A DNA stretch of 64,000 nucleotides, from contig DASQZJ010000064.1 of the NCBI GenBank assembly GCA_035638775.1, positions 81,684 through 145,683 of the forward strand. Direction: 5' to 3'. Made by a program: the position numbers and the translations under genes. This document shows, piece by piece, positions 36,229 to 45,648 of the stretch. This stretch comes from DASQZJ01 sp035638775 (lineage in GTDB: Bacteria; Pseudomonadota; Gammaproteobacteria; UBA5335; SLRW01). Each line of letters opens with the position of its first letter. The first letter of the stretch is position 1. Below the pieces are notes generated by a model. That model was given only the letters and a program-made list of their open reading frames with translations. It did no database searches and was not told the origin of the DNA.

Positions 36229-37930
36229 CATGCCCGGGTGGCTGCTGCACACCCCGCCGGGCGTGATCCTGGCGGTCGGCGTGCTGCTGGTGCCGTTCCT
36301 GCGCGGCCGGGTCCGGGGAGCCTACATGCTGCTGCTGCCGGTGCTGGGAGCGCTGCACCTGGCGCTGCTGCCGCACGGCACGGCGGGCCACCCCGTGCTG
36401 TTCGGCCAGACGCTCACGCTGGTCCGCGTGGACGCGCTCAGCCAGGTCTTCGGGTACGTGTTCTACTTCGCCGCCTTCGCCGGGGTGCTGTTCTCGCTCA
36501 AGGTGCGCGACCCGATGCAGCAGGTGGCCTCGCTGGTCTATGCCGGCACCGCGATCGGCGCCGTGTTCGCCGGCGACCTGATCACCCTGTTCGCCTTCTG
36601 GGAGCTGACGGCGGTCGCCTCGGTATTCCTGGTCTGGGCCAGTCGCAGCACGCGCGCCTACGCCGCCGGCCTGCGCTACCTGCTGGTCCAGATCACCTCC
36701 GGCGTGCTGCTGCTGTCCGGGGGTGCCGTGCGCTTCGTCCAGACCGGCTCGATCGGTTTCGACCACATGACCCTGGCCGGTCTGGGCTCGATCCTGCTGT
36801 TCCTGGCCTTCGGCATCAAGGCCGCCTTTCCGCTGCTGCACAACTGGCTCACCGATGCCTACCCCGAAGCCACGCCGGGGGGCTCGGTATTCCTGAGCGT
36901 GTTCACCACCAAGATGGCGATCTACGCGCTGGCGCGGGGCTTTGCCGGGACCGAGATCCTGATCTGGATCGGCGTGGCGACGGTGATCTTCACCCTGATC
37001 TATGCCGCGGTGGAGAACGACCTGCGGCGGGTGCTCGGCTACTGCCTGATCAACCAGCTGGGCTTCATGGTCATCGGCATCGGCATCGGCACGCAGCTGG
37101 GGATCGACGGCGCAGCCGCGCACGCCGTCAGCCATGTGCTGTACAAGAGTCTGCTGTTCATGTGCATGGGCGCGGTGATGACACGAACCGGCACGGCACG
37201 GGCCACCGAGCTGGGCGGCCTTTACCGGTCCATGCCCTGGACCACGACTTTCTGCATCCTGGCTTCGCTCGGCATGTCGGCGCCGCTGTTCGCCGGCTAT
37301 ACCAGCAAGGCACTGTTGCTCAAGGCCGCCGCGGACACGCATCACGAGTGGGTGTGGCTGGTACTGGTATTCGGCGCCGCCGGGATCTTCCTGCTCGCCG
37401 GCGTGAAGGTCGTGTGGTACGCCTTCTTCAACCGCGATGCCGGGCTCGAGGTGGCGGAGGCGCCGCGCAACATGCTGCTGGCCATGGCGATCACCGCGGG
37501 CGCCCTGCTGGCGATCGGGGTGCACCCCGCGATCGTCTGGAACCTGCTGCCCTACCCCGTGCACGACAACCCGTATACGCCCGGCCACGTGCTCGGCACC
37601 CTGCAGCTGCTGGCCCTGACCGTCGCGGGCTTCGCACTGCTGCTGCGCACCGGGCTGTGGCCCCGGCCGGGCCGGCGTATCCTGCTGGACTCCGACTGGA
37701 TCTACCGGCGGGCCCTGCCGGCCACCGTGACCGCGTTCCTGGGCACGGGAGGGCGGGCCTGGCAGGGATTCAAGGAGGCCGGGATCACCATCTTCGGCGG
37801 AACCGTCACCCTGCTCGCGCGTCACCACGGGCCGCAGGGCCGCCTGGCCCGCACCTGGCCCACGGGCAGCATGGTGCTGTGGGTCGCGGTGCTGCTGGCG
37901 CTGTACCTGGTGCTCTACTACTTCCGCTGA
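36218..37930 (+). CDS. Antiporter-type (NuoL/M-like) subunit, third D-type copy with C-terminal extension
   Basis: A 570-aa polytopic protein with channel residues in LITLFAFWELTAVASVFLVW and AFGIKAAFPLLHNWLTDAYPEA. ENDLRRVLGYCLINQLGFMV is the conserved cytoplasmic loop. After about residue 480 a further stretch (lateral-helix-like, then a final membrane helix MVLWVAVLLALYLVLYYF) makes it longer than the other two. It is the last gene of the antiporter operon; dnaQ converges 7 nt downstream. Confidence 0.88.
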   Translation: MTADMPGWLLHTPPGVILAVGVLLVPFLRGRVRGAYMLLLPVLGALHLALLPHGTAGHPVLFGQTLTLVRVDALSQVFGYVFYFAAFAGVLFSLKVRDPMQQVASLVYAGTAIGAVFAGDLITLFAFWELTAVASVFLVWASRSTRAYAAGLRYLLVQITSGVLLLSGGAVRFVQTGSIGFDHMTLAGLGSILLFLAFGIKAAFPLLHNWLTDAYPEATPGGSVFLSVFTTKMAIYALARGFAGTEILIWIGVATVIFTLIYAAVENDLRRVLGYCLINQLGFMVIGIGIGTQLGIDGAAAHAVSHVLYKSLLFMCMGAVMTRTGTARATELGGLYRSMPWTTTFCILASLGMSAPLFAGYTSKALLLKAAADTHHEWVWLVLVFGAAGIFLLAGVKVVWYAFFNRDAGLEVAEAPRNMLLAMAITAGALLAIGVHPAIVWNLLPYPVHDNPYTPGHVLGTLQLLALTVAGFALLLRTGLWPRPGRRILLDSDWIYRRALPATVTAFLGTGGRAWQGFKEAGITIFGGTVTLLARHHGPQGRLARTWPTGSMVLWVAVLLALYLVLYYFR

Positions 37931-37937
37931 GCCCGGC

Positions 37938-38684
37938 TCAGTCCGCGGGGTCCCGCTCCAGGGCATGCCAGACGCAGCGGCCGCCGCTGGCTTCAGCGAC
38001 GGCCTCGAGCCGGCGGGCATGCTCGGCCAGCTCCTCCTCGCTCGCACGCACGACGCGCAGGGGGGTGCCCGTCCGCACCACCGGTCGGTGCGGCGACGCG
38101 CCGCCGGGGCCCGCACCGCCGTCGGACGTCCGCCCGCCCTGCGCTCCGTCGAGCGACAGCGCCACCTGGCCGCCGGTCATGGCCAGGTAGACGTCGGCCA
38201 GGATCTCCGCGTCCAGCAGCGCCCCGTGCAGCTGCCGCTGGCTGTTGTCGATCTCGTAGCGCCGGCACAGGGCATCGAGGCTGTTCTTCTGCCCCGGGTG
38301 CAGCCGCCGGGCCATTTCCAGCGTGTCCAGGATGCGGCAGCGCTGCGCGATGTCCTCCACCTCGCTCCCGACGCGCCGCAGCTCGTGGTTGATGAAGCCG
38401 ACGTCGAAGGGCGCGTTGTGGATCACGAGCTCGGCGCCGTCCAGGAACCCGAGCAGCTCCGGGACGATGTCGACGAAGCGCGGCTTGTCCCGCAGCTGCT
38501 CCAGGGTCAGGCCGTGCACCTCGACGGCACCCTCGTCGATGTCCCGCTCGGGATTGAGGTACTCGTGGAAGCGCCGGCCGGTGAAACGCCGGCTCACCAG
38601 CTCCACGCAGCCGATCTCGATGATCCGGTGCCCGGCCTCCGGTTCCAGGCCGGTGGTCTCCGTATCCAGCACGATCTGGCGCAT
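37938..38684 (-). CDS. dnaQ: DNA polymerase III epsilon subunit (3'-5' proofreading exonuclease)
   Basis: DEDDh exonuclease. Exo I is LDTETTGLEPEAGHRIIEIG with Asp7 and Glu9, Exo II is HNAPFDVGFINHEL, and Exo III is HGALLDAEILADVYL with the catalytic His and Asp. C-terminal residues (about 180-248) are a variable linker and polymerase-binding tail. The 248 aa are typical. It is encoded 16 nt after rnhA, the classical gammaproteobacterial pair. Confidence 0.95.
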   Translation of the reverse strand: MRQIVLDTETTGLEPEAGHRIIEIGCVELVSRRFTGRRFHEYLNPERDIDEGAVEVHGLTLEQLRDKPRFVDIVPELLGFLDGAELVIHNAPFDVGFINHELRRVGSEVEDIAQRCRILDTLEMARRLHPGQKNSLDALCRRYEIDNSQRQLHGALLDAEILADVYLAMTGGQVALSLDGAQGGRTSDGGAGPGGASPHRPVVRTGTPLRVVRASEEELAEHARRLEAVAEASGGRCVWHALERDPAD

Positions 38685-38700
38685 TCCCGCCTCCCGTCGC

Positions 38701-39153
38701 TCAGGCGCGGGCCCGGCCCGTCACCTCGTCCACGCCGCGGTTGGCCAGGGCGTCCGCACGCTCGTTGCCGTCGTTTCCCTGGTGACCGCGCACCCAGTGC
38801 CACCGGATCCGGTGGCGTGCGGCCAGCTCGTCCAGGCGCCGCCACAGGTCCTCGTTCTTCACCGGCTTGCGGCCCGCCGTGCGCCAGCCGTTACGACGCC
38901 AGTTGGCAAGCCACCGGGTAATGCCGTCGCGCAGATAGCGCGAATCGGTGTACAGGTCGACCGTGCACGGGCGCCGGAGCGCTTCCAGTCCCCGGATCGC
39001 CGCGGTCAGCTCCATGCGGTTGTTGGTGGTATCGGGCTCGCCCCCGTGCAGCGTCTTCTCGTGCCGGCCGTAGCGCATCAGCACGCCCCAGCCGCCCGGA
39101 CCCGGGTTGCCGCGGCAGGCGCCGTCGGTGTAGATGGTCACGTTGCGGCTCAA
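38701..39153 (-). CDS. rnhA: Ribonuclease HI
   Basis: Removes RNA from RNA-DNA hybrids. The DEDD metal site is visible: Asp10 (TIYTDGACRGNPG), Glu48 (NNRMELTA), Asp70 (LYTDSRYL) and Asp134 (ERADALAN). No ATG fits; a TTG at 39153 overlaps the methyltransferase stop (TTGA) and gives 150 aa, close to the usual 155. Upstream in-frame codons belong to the methyltransferase shadow. Confidence 0.93.
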   Translation of the reverse strand: MSRNVTIYTDGACRGNPGPGGWGVLMRYGRHEKTLHGGEPDTTNNRMELTAAIRGLEALRRPCTVDLYTDSRYLRDGITRWLANWRRNGWRTAGRKPVKNEDLWRRLDELAARHRIRWHWVRGHQGNDGNERADALANRGVDEVTGRARA

Positions 39154-39911
39154 TGCGACTGCCTGTGGCTGCCGGCCAGCGCCGGAGCGGCGACCGCGCG
39201 CCGCAGCCGACGGCGCGGCCGGATGGGGGTCAGCGTGCACACGCGCTTGCGAGCGAGCAGCATATAGGCGCCGGGCATCAGGGGCCAGATGCGCGGTCCG
39301 GCGCGTTCCATGAACGCCAGGCGCTCCAGCAGCCGCCGGTTGCCGACCGGCAGCCGGTAGAAGTAGCGGCGCGCCTGCACGATGTCGTAGCCCAGCAGCG
39401 ACAGCCAGTCACGAATACGCCGTTCTCCCAGCAGCCGCGCCGACCACGGGGGCTCGCCGCGGTCGCGGTGCAGCAGCTTGCGCAGCCCCCACAGGCCCCA
39501 CGGGTTGAACGCCAGCACCACGACGTGACCCTGCGCAACCAGGATCCGGTCCACCTCGCGCAGCAGCCGGTGCGGATGCTCGGTGAATTCGAGCGTATGG
39601 GGAAGGACTACCGCGTCGACGCTCTCCGACTGGAACGGCAGCTGATCGAGCCGGGCACGCACTTCGGCCTGGGACCCGTCGGGACCTACGCGGTAGCGGT
39701 TCAGCACCTTGAGGTCGCCCAGCAGCTCGCGTTCGGGGCCCCAGTAGCCGAGCTGCAGGGCAAAAAAACCGAACACGCCGGGGAGATACTCTCTCAGCAG
39801 GGAGAGCTCGGCCTGGTACACGCGCTGCCCGAGCGGCCTGCGCAGCCACTGCTCCAGCGTCTGGCCGTGTTCCGCGCGTACTCCCTTCACCGTGTCCACC
39901 GTGGCTGCCAC
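39150..39911 (-). CDS. Class I SAM-dependent methyltransferase next to rnhA and gloB
   Basis: A 253-aa methyltransferase (Methyltransf_11-like). SVDAVVLPHTLEFTEHPHRLLREVDRIL is the motif after the SAM pocket, and GHVVVLAFNPWGLWGL follows. The Gly-rich motif I is poorly conserved, as in other members of this family found between gloB and rnhA in Gammaproteobacteria. The substrate is unknown. It is divergent from gloB (182 nt) and coupled to rnhA by a 4-nt overlap. Confidence 0.8.
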   Translation of the reverse strand: MAATVDTVKGVRAEHGQTLEQWLRRPLGQRVYQAELSLLREYLPGVFGFFALQLGYWGPERELLGDLKVLNRYRVGPDGSQAEVRARLDQLPFQSESVDAVVLPHTLEFTEHPHRLLREVDRILVAQGHVVVLAFNPWGLWGLRKLLHRDRGEPPWSARLLGERRIRDWLSLLGYDIVQARRYFYRLPVGNRRLLERLAFMERAGPRIWPLMPGAYMLLARKRVCTLTPIRPRRRLRRAVAAPALAGSHRQSH

Positions 39912-40093
39912 CCGGGCCGGCCGGCTCTTCCCGGCGGCTGCTGCGACTTACCAATCTTCCAGAAGGTATCTCCCGGGGGAATACTAACCCGGTCCGGGGC
40001 GGTACCGCATCCCGGCGCTGCCGTCGGCCTGTTGGGCGAAATCACGGCCGGCCGTCAATTGACCGCCCGTGCCGGGCCTGTCACCATTTTGCC

Positions 40094-40864
40094 ATGCTCG
40101 AGTATCATCCTGTTCGCGCGTTCCGCGACAACTATATCTGGATGCTGCGTCGACCCGGAGCGGAGGCCTGCGTGGCGGTCGATCCGGGCGATGCCGCCCC
40201 CGTGCGCGACTACCTGGGACGCAAGGACCTGGCGCTGGCCGCGATCCTGGTCACCCACCATCATCCGGACCACGTCGGCGGCGTCGCCAGCCTGGCGGAC
40301 GCGTTCGACGTGCCGGTCTTCGGGCCGGCGGGCGAAAGCATCCCGGCGTGCAGCAATCCCGTTTCCGGCGGTGACGTGGTCGAGCCGCCGACGCTGGCGA
40401 CGAGCTTCCGGGTGATCGACATCCCGGGCCATACCGCCGGTCACATCGCCTACCACGGCGACGGCAGCCTGCTCTGCGGCGACACGCTGTTCGCGGTCGG
40501 CTGCGGGCGGCTGTTCGAGGGAACGCCCGACCAGATGCGCCAATCCCTCGACCGGCTGCGCAGTCTGCCCCCGGAAACCGCGATATACTGCGGACACGAA
40601 TACACGCTCAAGAACATCCGCTTCGCGCTGGCAGTGGAGCCGGACAACCCGGCGTTGCAGGCGAGGCAGGAGGAAGCCCGGCAACGGCGCGATGAAGACA
40701 TGCCGACGCTTCCCAGCCGCATGGGGGCGGAGCTCGACACCAACCCGTTCCTGCGCTGGGACCGGCCGGAGGTCAGGGCCGCGGCGGAGAAGCACGCGGG
40801 GCACGCGCTGGGCGGCGACACGGAGGTATTCGCAGAGCTGCGCAGGTGGAAGGACAACTTCTAG
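40094..40864 (+). CDS. gloB: Hydroxyacylglutathione hydrolase (glyoxalase II)
   Basis: Hydrolyses S-lactoylglutathione in methylglyoxal detoxification. The metallo-beta-lactamase motif THHHPDHVGG (residues 54-63) supplies zinc ligands. Further ligands lie in DIPGHTAGHIAY, LCGDTLF and CGHEYTLKN. The C-terminal helical domain (about 170-256) is the glyoxalase II-specific substrate domain. Its 256 aa match the family. Confidence 0.95.
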   Translation: MLEYHPVRAFRDNYIWMLRRPGAEACVAVDPGDAAPVRDYLGRKDLALAAILVTHHHPDHVGGVASLADAFDVPVFGPAGESIPACSNPVSGGDVVEPPTLATSFRVIDIPGHTAGHIAYHGDGSLLCGDTLFAVGCGRLFEGTPDQMRQSLDRLRSLPPETAIYCGHEYTLKNIRFALAVEPDNPALQARQEEARQRRDEDMPTLPSRMGAELDTNPFLRWDRPEVRAAAEKHAGHALGGDTEVFAELRRWKDNF

Positions 40865-40933
40865 GCCGCCGGCTCCCGGGCACGCCAAAACCAGAACAAC
40901 CCGAGGTCAGCCAACAGGTCCGGCGGCAACACC

Positions 40934-42592
40934 ATGACTATCTCGACGCGCGTCCTCACCCGCCTCGCAGCGAGCCTGCTGACCCCCGTCCTGTTCGCTC
41001 TCGGCCTCGGCGGCTGCAGCATGGCCCACCTCACATCCGCATCGGGCGCCTCCCCCACGCCATCCGGAACGGCATCCGACGGCAGCTCCTCGGCGGCCGC
41101 CGCGATCGGCGGCAACGGCGCCGCCGTCGCACCGACGGCGCAAGAGCAGGCGGTCGCCGCGACCGATGCCGCGCCCGCCAATGACAGTCCGCCCGACACG
41201 ATCTGGCCGGTGCTGCGCGCCGGTTTCCGCCTGCCGGGCAAGGACCGCACGGCGGTGCGTGAGGAGCTTGCGAGGTACGCCGCCCACCCGGGGACGGTGG
41301 AGATCATGCTCCAGCGTGCCGAGCCGTACCTCTACATGATCACGCAGCAGATCCGCAAGCGCGGAATGCCCACGGAGCTGGCCCTGCTGCCCGCCGTGGA
41401 GAGCGGCTACGACCCCTTCGCCTACTCGCAGGGACGCGCCGCCGGCCTGTGGCAGTTCATCCCCGGGACGGCCCGTCGCTTCGGACTGCGCCAGAGCTGG
41501 TGGTTCGACGGGCGCAGGGACATACCGGATTCCACCCGCGCGGCGCTCGATTACCTGCAGGGCCTGGCCGATGACTTCGACGGCAACTGGCTGCTGGCGC
41601 TGGCCTCCTACAACGCCGGCCGCGGCCGCATCGACGCGCAGTTGCGGGCCAACCGCCGCCGGCACCGGCCCCAAACGTTCTGGGACATTTCCCTGCCCGA
41701 CGAGACCACGCGCTACGTGCCCAAGCTCCTGGCATTGAGCGTGATCATTTCGGACCCTTCCCGCTACGGAGTGAGGCTCCCGCCGATCCCGGACAGGCCG
41801 TACCTGGAGACCGTGCGGCTGAAGAGCCAGATCGACCTGGCCAAGGCGGCCCGCATGGCCGGCATCAGCCTGGCCGACCTGTATCGCTACAACCCGGGCT
41901 ACAACCGCTGGGCGACGGCACCGCACGGGCCCCATCGGCTGCTTGTGCCGGTCGCGGACGCCCGCGACCTGCGCCGTCACCTGGCGCAGCTGGACCCGTC
42001 GCAGCGGGTGCAGTGGGTGCGGCACCGCATCCGCCGGGGCGAGACCCTGAACCGGCTCGCAAAACGCTCCCACACGACCGTGGCGCTGCTGCAGAGGGTG
42101 AACCACATCCACGGCCGGATCATTCGCGCCGGCCATCACATCCTGCTGCCCGAGCCCAGCAAGAAGCTCAGCCGCTACACCCTCAGCGAGTACCAGCGTC
42201 TGCGCCGCCTCAAGGAGCGGCCGCACGGGGCACGCAAGCGGATGCACGTGGTGCGTCGGGGCGATTCGCTGTGGAGCATCGCGCGGCGCTACGGCGTCCG
42301 TGTCTCGCGGCTGGCCCGCTGGAACGGCATGGCGCCGGGAGACACCCTGCACACGGGCACCCGCCTGGTGATCTGGACCGGTGACGCATTCGCCTCGACC
42401 GAGCCCGCCCGTCGGTTGCGGACCGTGCATTACACCGTCCACCGCGGGGATTCGCTTTCGCGCATCTCGCAGCGCTTCAACGTCAGCGTCGCGCAGCTGC
42501 GCGACTGGAATGACATCAGCCGCGGGGAGTACCTGCAGCCGGGCCAGCAGCTGGTGCTGCACGTCGACGTTCTGGCCCAGTCGGGCGGCTGA
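40934..42592 (+). CDS. mltD: Membrane-bound lytic murein transglycosylase D-like with three LysM domains
   Basis: A peptidoglycan-cleaving lipoprotein. The signal ends in ALGLGGCS (lipid Cys near residue 28), followed by a low-complexity Ala/Ser/Thr spacer. The SLT goose-lysozyme domain (about 105-260) has catalytic Glu in LLPAVESGYDPFAYS and GLWQFIPGTARRFG. Three LysM modules follow (about 360-405, 435-480, 495-545), the last two with HVVRRGDSLWSIARRYGV and YTVHRGDSLSRISQRF. At 552 aa it is slightly longer than E. coli MltD, which has two LysM repeats. Confidence 0.9.
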   Translation: MTISTRVLTRLAASLLTPVLFALGLGGCSMAHLTSASGASPTPSGTASDGSSSAAAAIGGNGAAVAPTAQEQAVAATDAAPANDSPPDTIWPVLRAGFRLPGKDRTAVREELARYAAHPGTVEIMLQRAEPYLYMITQQIRKRGMPTELALLPAVESGYDPFAYSQGRAAGLWQFIPGTARRFGLRQSWWFDGRRDIPDSTRAALDYLQGLADDFDGNWLLALASYNAGRGRIDAQLRANRRRHRPQTFWDISLPDETTRYVPKLLALSVIISDPSRYGVRLPPIPDRPYLETVRLKSQIDLAKAARMAGISLADLYRYNPGYNRWATAPHGPHRLLVPVADARDLRRHLAQLDPSQRVQWVRHRIRRGETLNRLAKRSHTTVALLQRVNHIHGRIIRAGHHILLPEPSKKLSRYTLSEYQRLRRLKERPHGARKRMHVVRRGDSLWSIARRYGVRVSRLARWNGMAPGDTLHTGTRLVIWTGDAFASTEPARRLRTVHYTVHRGDSLSRISQRFNVSVAQLRDWNDISRGEYLQPGQQLVLHVDVLAQSGG

Positions 42593-42714
42593 CATCGCGC
42601 CGGTGCCGCGGCGAACGAGAGCTTGAAAGGAGATTCGTCCTTCCGCTATTTTCCCGCTCTGGCGGGGAATCTCCCCGTACCGCCACATCGGTCGTCAACG
42701 AGCAAGGAACAGCC

Positions 42715-43503
42715 ATGGGATTCCTGTCCGGCAAGCGCGCCCTGATCACGGGCGTGGCCAGCAACCGCTCCATCGCCTGGGGCATCGCCCGCGCCATGCA
42801 CCGCGAAGGCGCGGAGCTCGCCTTCACCTACCCCAACGACAAGCTGCGCCCGCGGGTGGAGAAGTTCGCGGCCGAGCTGGACTCCCGGCTGTGCTTCCCC
42901 TGTGACGTCACCCTGGACGAGGAGATCGACGGCCTGTTCCGCTCCCTGGGCGAGCACTGGGACGGGCTGGACATCCTGGTGCACTCGATCGGCTTCGCCC
43001 CGCGCGAGGCACTGGAGGGCCGCTACATCGACGCGGTCACCCGGGAGAGCTATCGCGTCGCCCACGACGTCAGCGCCTACAGCTTCGCGGCACTGGCGCG
43101 CGGTGCCCGCCCGATGATGCAGGGCCGCAACGGGGCCATGCTCACGATGACCTACATGGGATCGGTACGGGCGGTGCCCAGCTACAACGTGATGGGGCCC
43201 GCCAAGGCGAGCCTGGAGGCGAACGTGCGCTTTCTGGCCTACGATCTCGGCCCGGAAGGCATCCGGGTCAACGCGATCTCGGCCGGTCCGATCAAGACAC
43301 TGGCGGCGGCCGGCATCAGCGGGATTCGCAGCATGCTGGCCCAGGCCGAGCGCGCCGCGCCGCTGCGCCGCAACATCACCATCGACGAGGTCGGCAACGT
43401 CGCCGCCTTCCTGTGCTCCAACCTCGCCTCTGCCGTCACCGGCGAAATCACTTACGTGGACGCCGGTTACAACATCCTGGGGCTGGTGGCCGAAAGCGAG
43501 TAG
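42715..43503 (+). CDS. fabI: Enoyl-[acyl-carrier-protein] reductase (NADH)
   Basis: Last reductive step of fatty-acid elongation. The N-terminal motif ITGVASNRSIAWGIA is the FabI-type Rossmann signature. The catalytic Tyr and Lys lie in SYNVMGPAKASLEA (Y-x6-K). The length is 262 aa. It is preceded by AAGGA and faces ppiD, a common gammaproteobacterial order. Confidence 0.95.
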   Translation: MGFLSGKRALITGVASNRSIAWGIARAMHREGAELAFTYPNDKLRPRVEKFAAELDSRLCFPCDVTLDEEIDGLFRSLGEHWDGLDILVHSIGFAPREALEGRYIDAVTRESYRVAHDVSAYSFAALARGARPMMQGRNGAMLTMTYMGSVRAVPSYNVMGPAKASLEANVRFLAYDLGPEGIRVNAISAGPIKTLAAAGISGIRSMLAQAERAAPLRRNITIDEVGNVAAFLCSNLASAVTGEITYVDAGYNILGLVAESE

Positions 43504-43529
43504 CGATCCGCCGGCGGGTCCGGTGCGCG

Positions 43530-43553
43530 CCGCGGCCGGGCAGCCGGCCGCGG
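43530..43553. terminator. Perfect 10-bp hairpin between convergent fabI and ppiD
   Basis: CCGCGGCCGG and CCGGCCGCGG flank a 4-nt loop. It lies 26 nt after the fabI stop and directly before the ppiD stop on the other strand. It lacks a T-tract, so it probably acts as a bidirectional pause or termination hairpin. Confidence 0.5.
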
Positions 43554-43554
43554 G

Positions 43555-45468
43555 CTACTGGAGCTTGCTCTTGTACTCGGTGACGTTGCCCTTGTCCCTG
43601 AGGGCCTGCACGTAGGCATCGAATTCCGCGTTCCCCTGGCGCGCGCCCAGCTGCTCCCGGATCTTCGCGAGCTTCTTCTTGCCGAGCGCGGAGGGGTTGC
43701 CATCCGTGACCTTGTGGAGCGCCACCACGGCATAGTCGCCGCTGGAGAGCCTGGCGCCGCGAATCACCGCCTGCTTGCCGTTTCCCTGCGGCCGGGGCAT
43801 GCGGAAAACCGCCTGGACCAGCGCGCTGTCGAGCTTCTGGTCATCCCGCTCGATGGCGCCCGGATCATGGTAACTGAGTCCGGGCATCGACTTGAACGAG
43901 GAAAGCCTGCGCCACTTGTCGTGCTCCTGGTGGACGATGGACTGCCCCTTTTCCCGGGCCTTCTTCTCCGCTTCCTGGTGCCGCAGGGCCGCGACGATCT
44001 CGTCGTGTACCTGTGACAGCGGCTTCTGCTTTGCCTTCTGGTGTTCGGCGGCCCGGACCACCAGCACCTTGCCGTTCTTGAGCTGGATGGGATCGCTGTT
44101 CATGCCCTGCTTGAGCACCTGCGGCTTGAACGCGGCCTTGACGACCTTGTCGTTCTGCCCGATCCCCTTGCCGCCCTTGCGGGTGATCCAGCCGGTCTCG
44201 CGGATCTTGAGGCCGAGCTTCTTGGCCGCCGGCTGCAACGAGTCCGGCTGCTCGAAAGTCACGTTGGCCAGCTTCTGCCCCAGGTCGTACATCTCGCTCT
44301 TGGCCTGGTGCTGGCGGTAGCTCTGCTCGACCTGCTTTTGCACCTGATCGAAGGGCTTGGTGTGCTTGGGCTGAACTCCCACCAGCTTGATGATGTGGTA
44401 GCCGTAGCGGGTCTTGACCACCTTCGATATCTGCCCCTTCTTCAGATGGAACAAGGCGTTGTCGAAGGGCTTGACCATCTCGCCCGGCGATACCCAGCCC
44501 AGGTCGCCACCCTGCTTGGCGCTGCCCGCATCGTCCGAGTACTCCCGGGCCAGCTTGCGGAACGACTCACCGGACAGTGCCTTCTTCCGGATTCGCTCGG
44601 CCTTCTCGCGCGCGGCCGCGTCGTTGCCGTTCTTCGGCTTGATCAGGATATGCAGCGCGTGGCGGCGTGGCGCCGTCGTATAGCGCTTGATGTGATTCTG
44701 GTAATACTGCTTCAGGTCGGACTGCGTCACCTTGACCGTCCCGGCCACCTGCTGCGGCGACAGCTCCACGTACTTCAGCCGGACCCGTTCGGGCGTCATG
44801 TAGTCGGAGCGATGCTCGTGATAATACGACTGCACCCGGGAGTCGCTGACCTTGACCCGGCCGAGGAAGTGCTTCGCCGCGATCTCCAGGTAGCTCACGT
44901 CACGCTTCTGGAAGCGCATCCGCACGTAGGCATCCACGTCCTTCCGGGTCGCCACGGCGGTGCCGAGCAAACCGTTGCGAAGCTGATCGATCTCGATCGC
45001 GTTGCGCAGCTTCTGCTCGAACTGGCTGGGGCCGTAACCCTGCTGCTGGAGCCGCTCCCGGTAGAGCTTTTCCGAGAACTTGCCGTTCTGCTGGAAGGCC
45101 GGGATCGTCTCGACCTGGTTGGCCAGTTCCTGGTTCGAGATGGCGAAGCCGGCGTCGTGGATATGCTGGGTGATCAGCCGGTTCCGGATCATCGACTCCA
45201 GCACCTGCTGCTTGAACTTGGCCTGGTTGATCATGCTCGGGTCGAACTGATCACCATAGGCCCGCTGGATCTGGGTGTAGCGCTGTTCGTACTCGCGCTG
45301 GAAGGCATTGGCCGAGATCTGCTGGCCATTGACCTTGGCCACGACCTCTTCACCACCGCCGCCGAAGTAGCGGTTGATCCCCCACAGGGCGAAGGGAATG
45401 CTGATCAGCGCCACCAGAAGGCCGGCGAGCCAGCCGCTCGCCCTGTCGCGAATGCTCTGCAGCATCAC
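43555..45468 (-). CDS. ppiD: Periplasmic folding chaperone PpiD (SurA/parvulin-like)
   Basis: Inner-membrane-anchored chaperone for outer-membrane and periplasmic proteins. The short cytoplasmic N-terminus precedes one helix (GWLAGLLVALISIPFALWGI). A SurA_N-3 chaperone region follows (about 35-230), then one parvulin domain (about 262-362, RRHALHILIKPKNGN to KTRYGYHIIKLVGV). A long C-terminal region (370-637) completes the 637 aa, normal for PpiD. The two tRNA genes and hupB lie upstream on the same strand. Confidence 0.92.
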   Translation of the reverse strand: MMLQSIRDRASGWLAGLLVALISIPFALWGINRYFGGGGEEVVAKVNGQQISANAFQREYEQRYTQIQRAYGDQFDPSMINQAKFKQQVLESMIRNRLITQHIHDAGFAISNQELANQVETIPAFQQNGKFSEKLYRERLQQQGYGPSQFEQKLRNAIEIDQLRNGLLGTAVATRKDVDAYVRMRFQKRDVSYLEIAAKHFLGRVKVSDSRVQSYYHEHRSDYMTPERVRLKYVELSPQQVAGTVKVTQSDLKQYYQNHIKRYTTAPRRHALHILIKPKNGNDAAAREKAERIRKKALSGESFRKLAREYSDDAGSAKQGGDLGWVSPGEMVKPFDNALFHLKKGQISKVVKTRYGYHIIKLVGVQPKHTKPFDQVQKQVEQSYRQHQAKSEMYDLGQKLANVTFEQPDSLQPAAKKLGLKIRETGWITRKGGKGIGQNDKVVKAAFKPQVLKQGMNSDPIQLKNGKVLVVRAAEHQKAKQKPLSQVHDEIVAALRHQEAEKKAREKGQSIVHQEHDKWRRLSSFKSMPGLSYHDPGAIERDDQKLDSALVQAVFRMPRPQGNGKQAVIRGARLSSGDYAVVALHKVTDGNPSALGKKKLAKIREQLGARQGNAEFDAYVQALRDKGNVTEYKSKLQ

Positions 45469-45532
45469 AAGTTCCCGGATTCGCCGCGGTCGGCCGCATC
45501 ATCGGACCGGCCGTGGCCTGACCTGAACAAGA

Positions 45533-45556
45533 AAGGGCGCCCGACGGGCGCCCCTT
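45533..45556 (-). terminator. Intrinsic terminator of the tRNA-Val/tRNA-Asp transcript
   Basis: Minus strand: GGGGCGCCC, GTC loop, GGGCGCCC followed by TTTCTTGTT. It lies 8 nt after the tRNA-Asp CCA end, so it should end the hupB-tRNA transcript before ppiD. Confidence 0.75.
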
Positions 45557-45564
45557 GTCATCGT

Positions 45565-45641
45565 TGGCGGAGTGGACGGGACTCGAACCCGCGACCCCCG
45601 GCGTGACAGGCCGGTATTCTAACCAGCTGAACTACCACTCC
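45565..45641 (-). tRNA. tRNA-Asp (GTC)
   Basis: 77 nt with encoded CCA. The acceptor GGAGTGG pairs with CCACTCC, the anticodon loop is CTGTCAC with anticodon GTC, and the T-loop is GTTCGAG. It is nearly identical in layout to E. coli tRNA-Asp and lies 7 nt after tRNA-Val. Confidence 0.97.
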
Positions 45642-45648
45642 GTCTCTG

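Noticed and set aside
42650..42680. Terminator between mltD and fabI
   Set aside because: The CCCGC/GCGGG stem is short, has no T-run and sits within the fabI leader.
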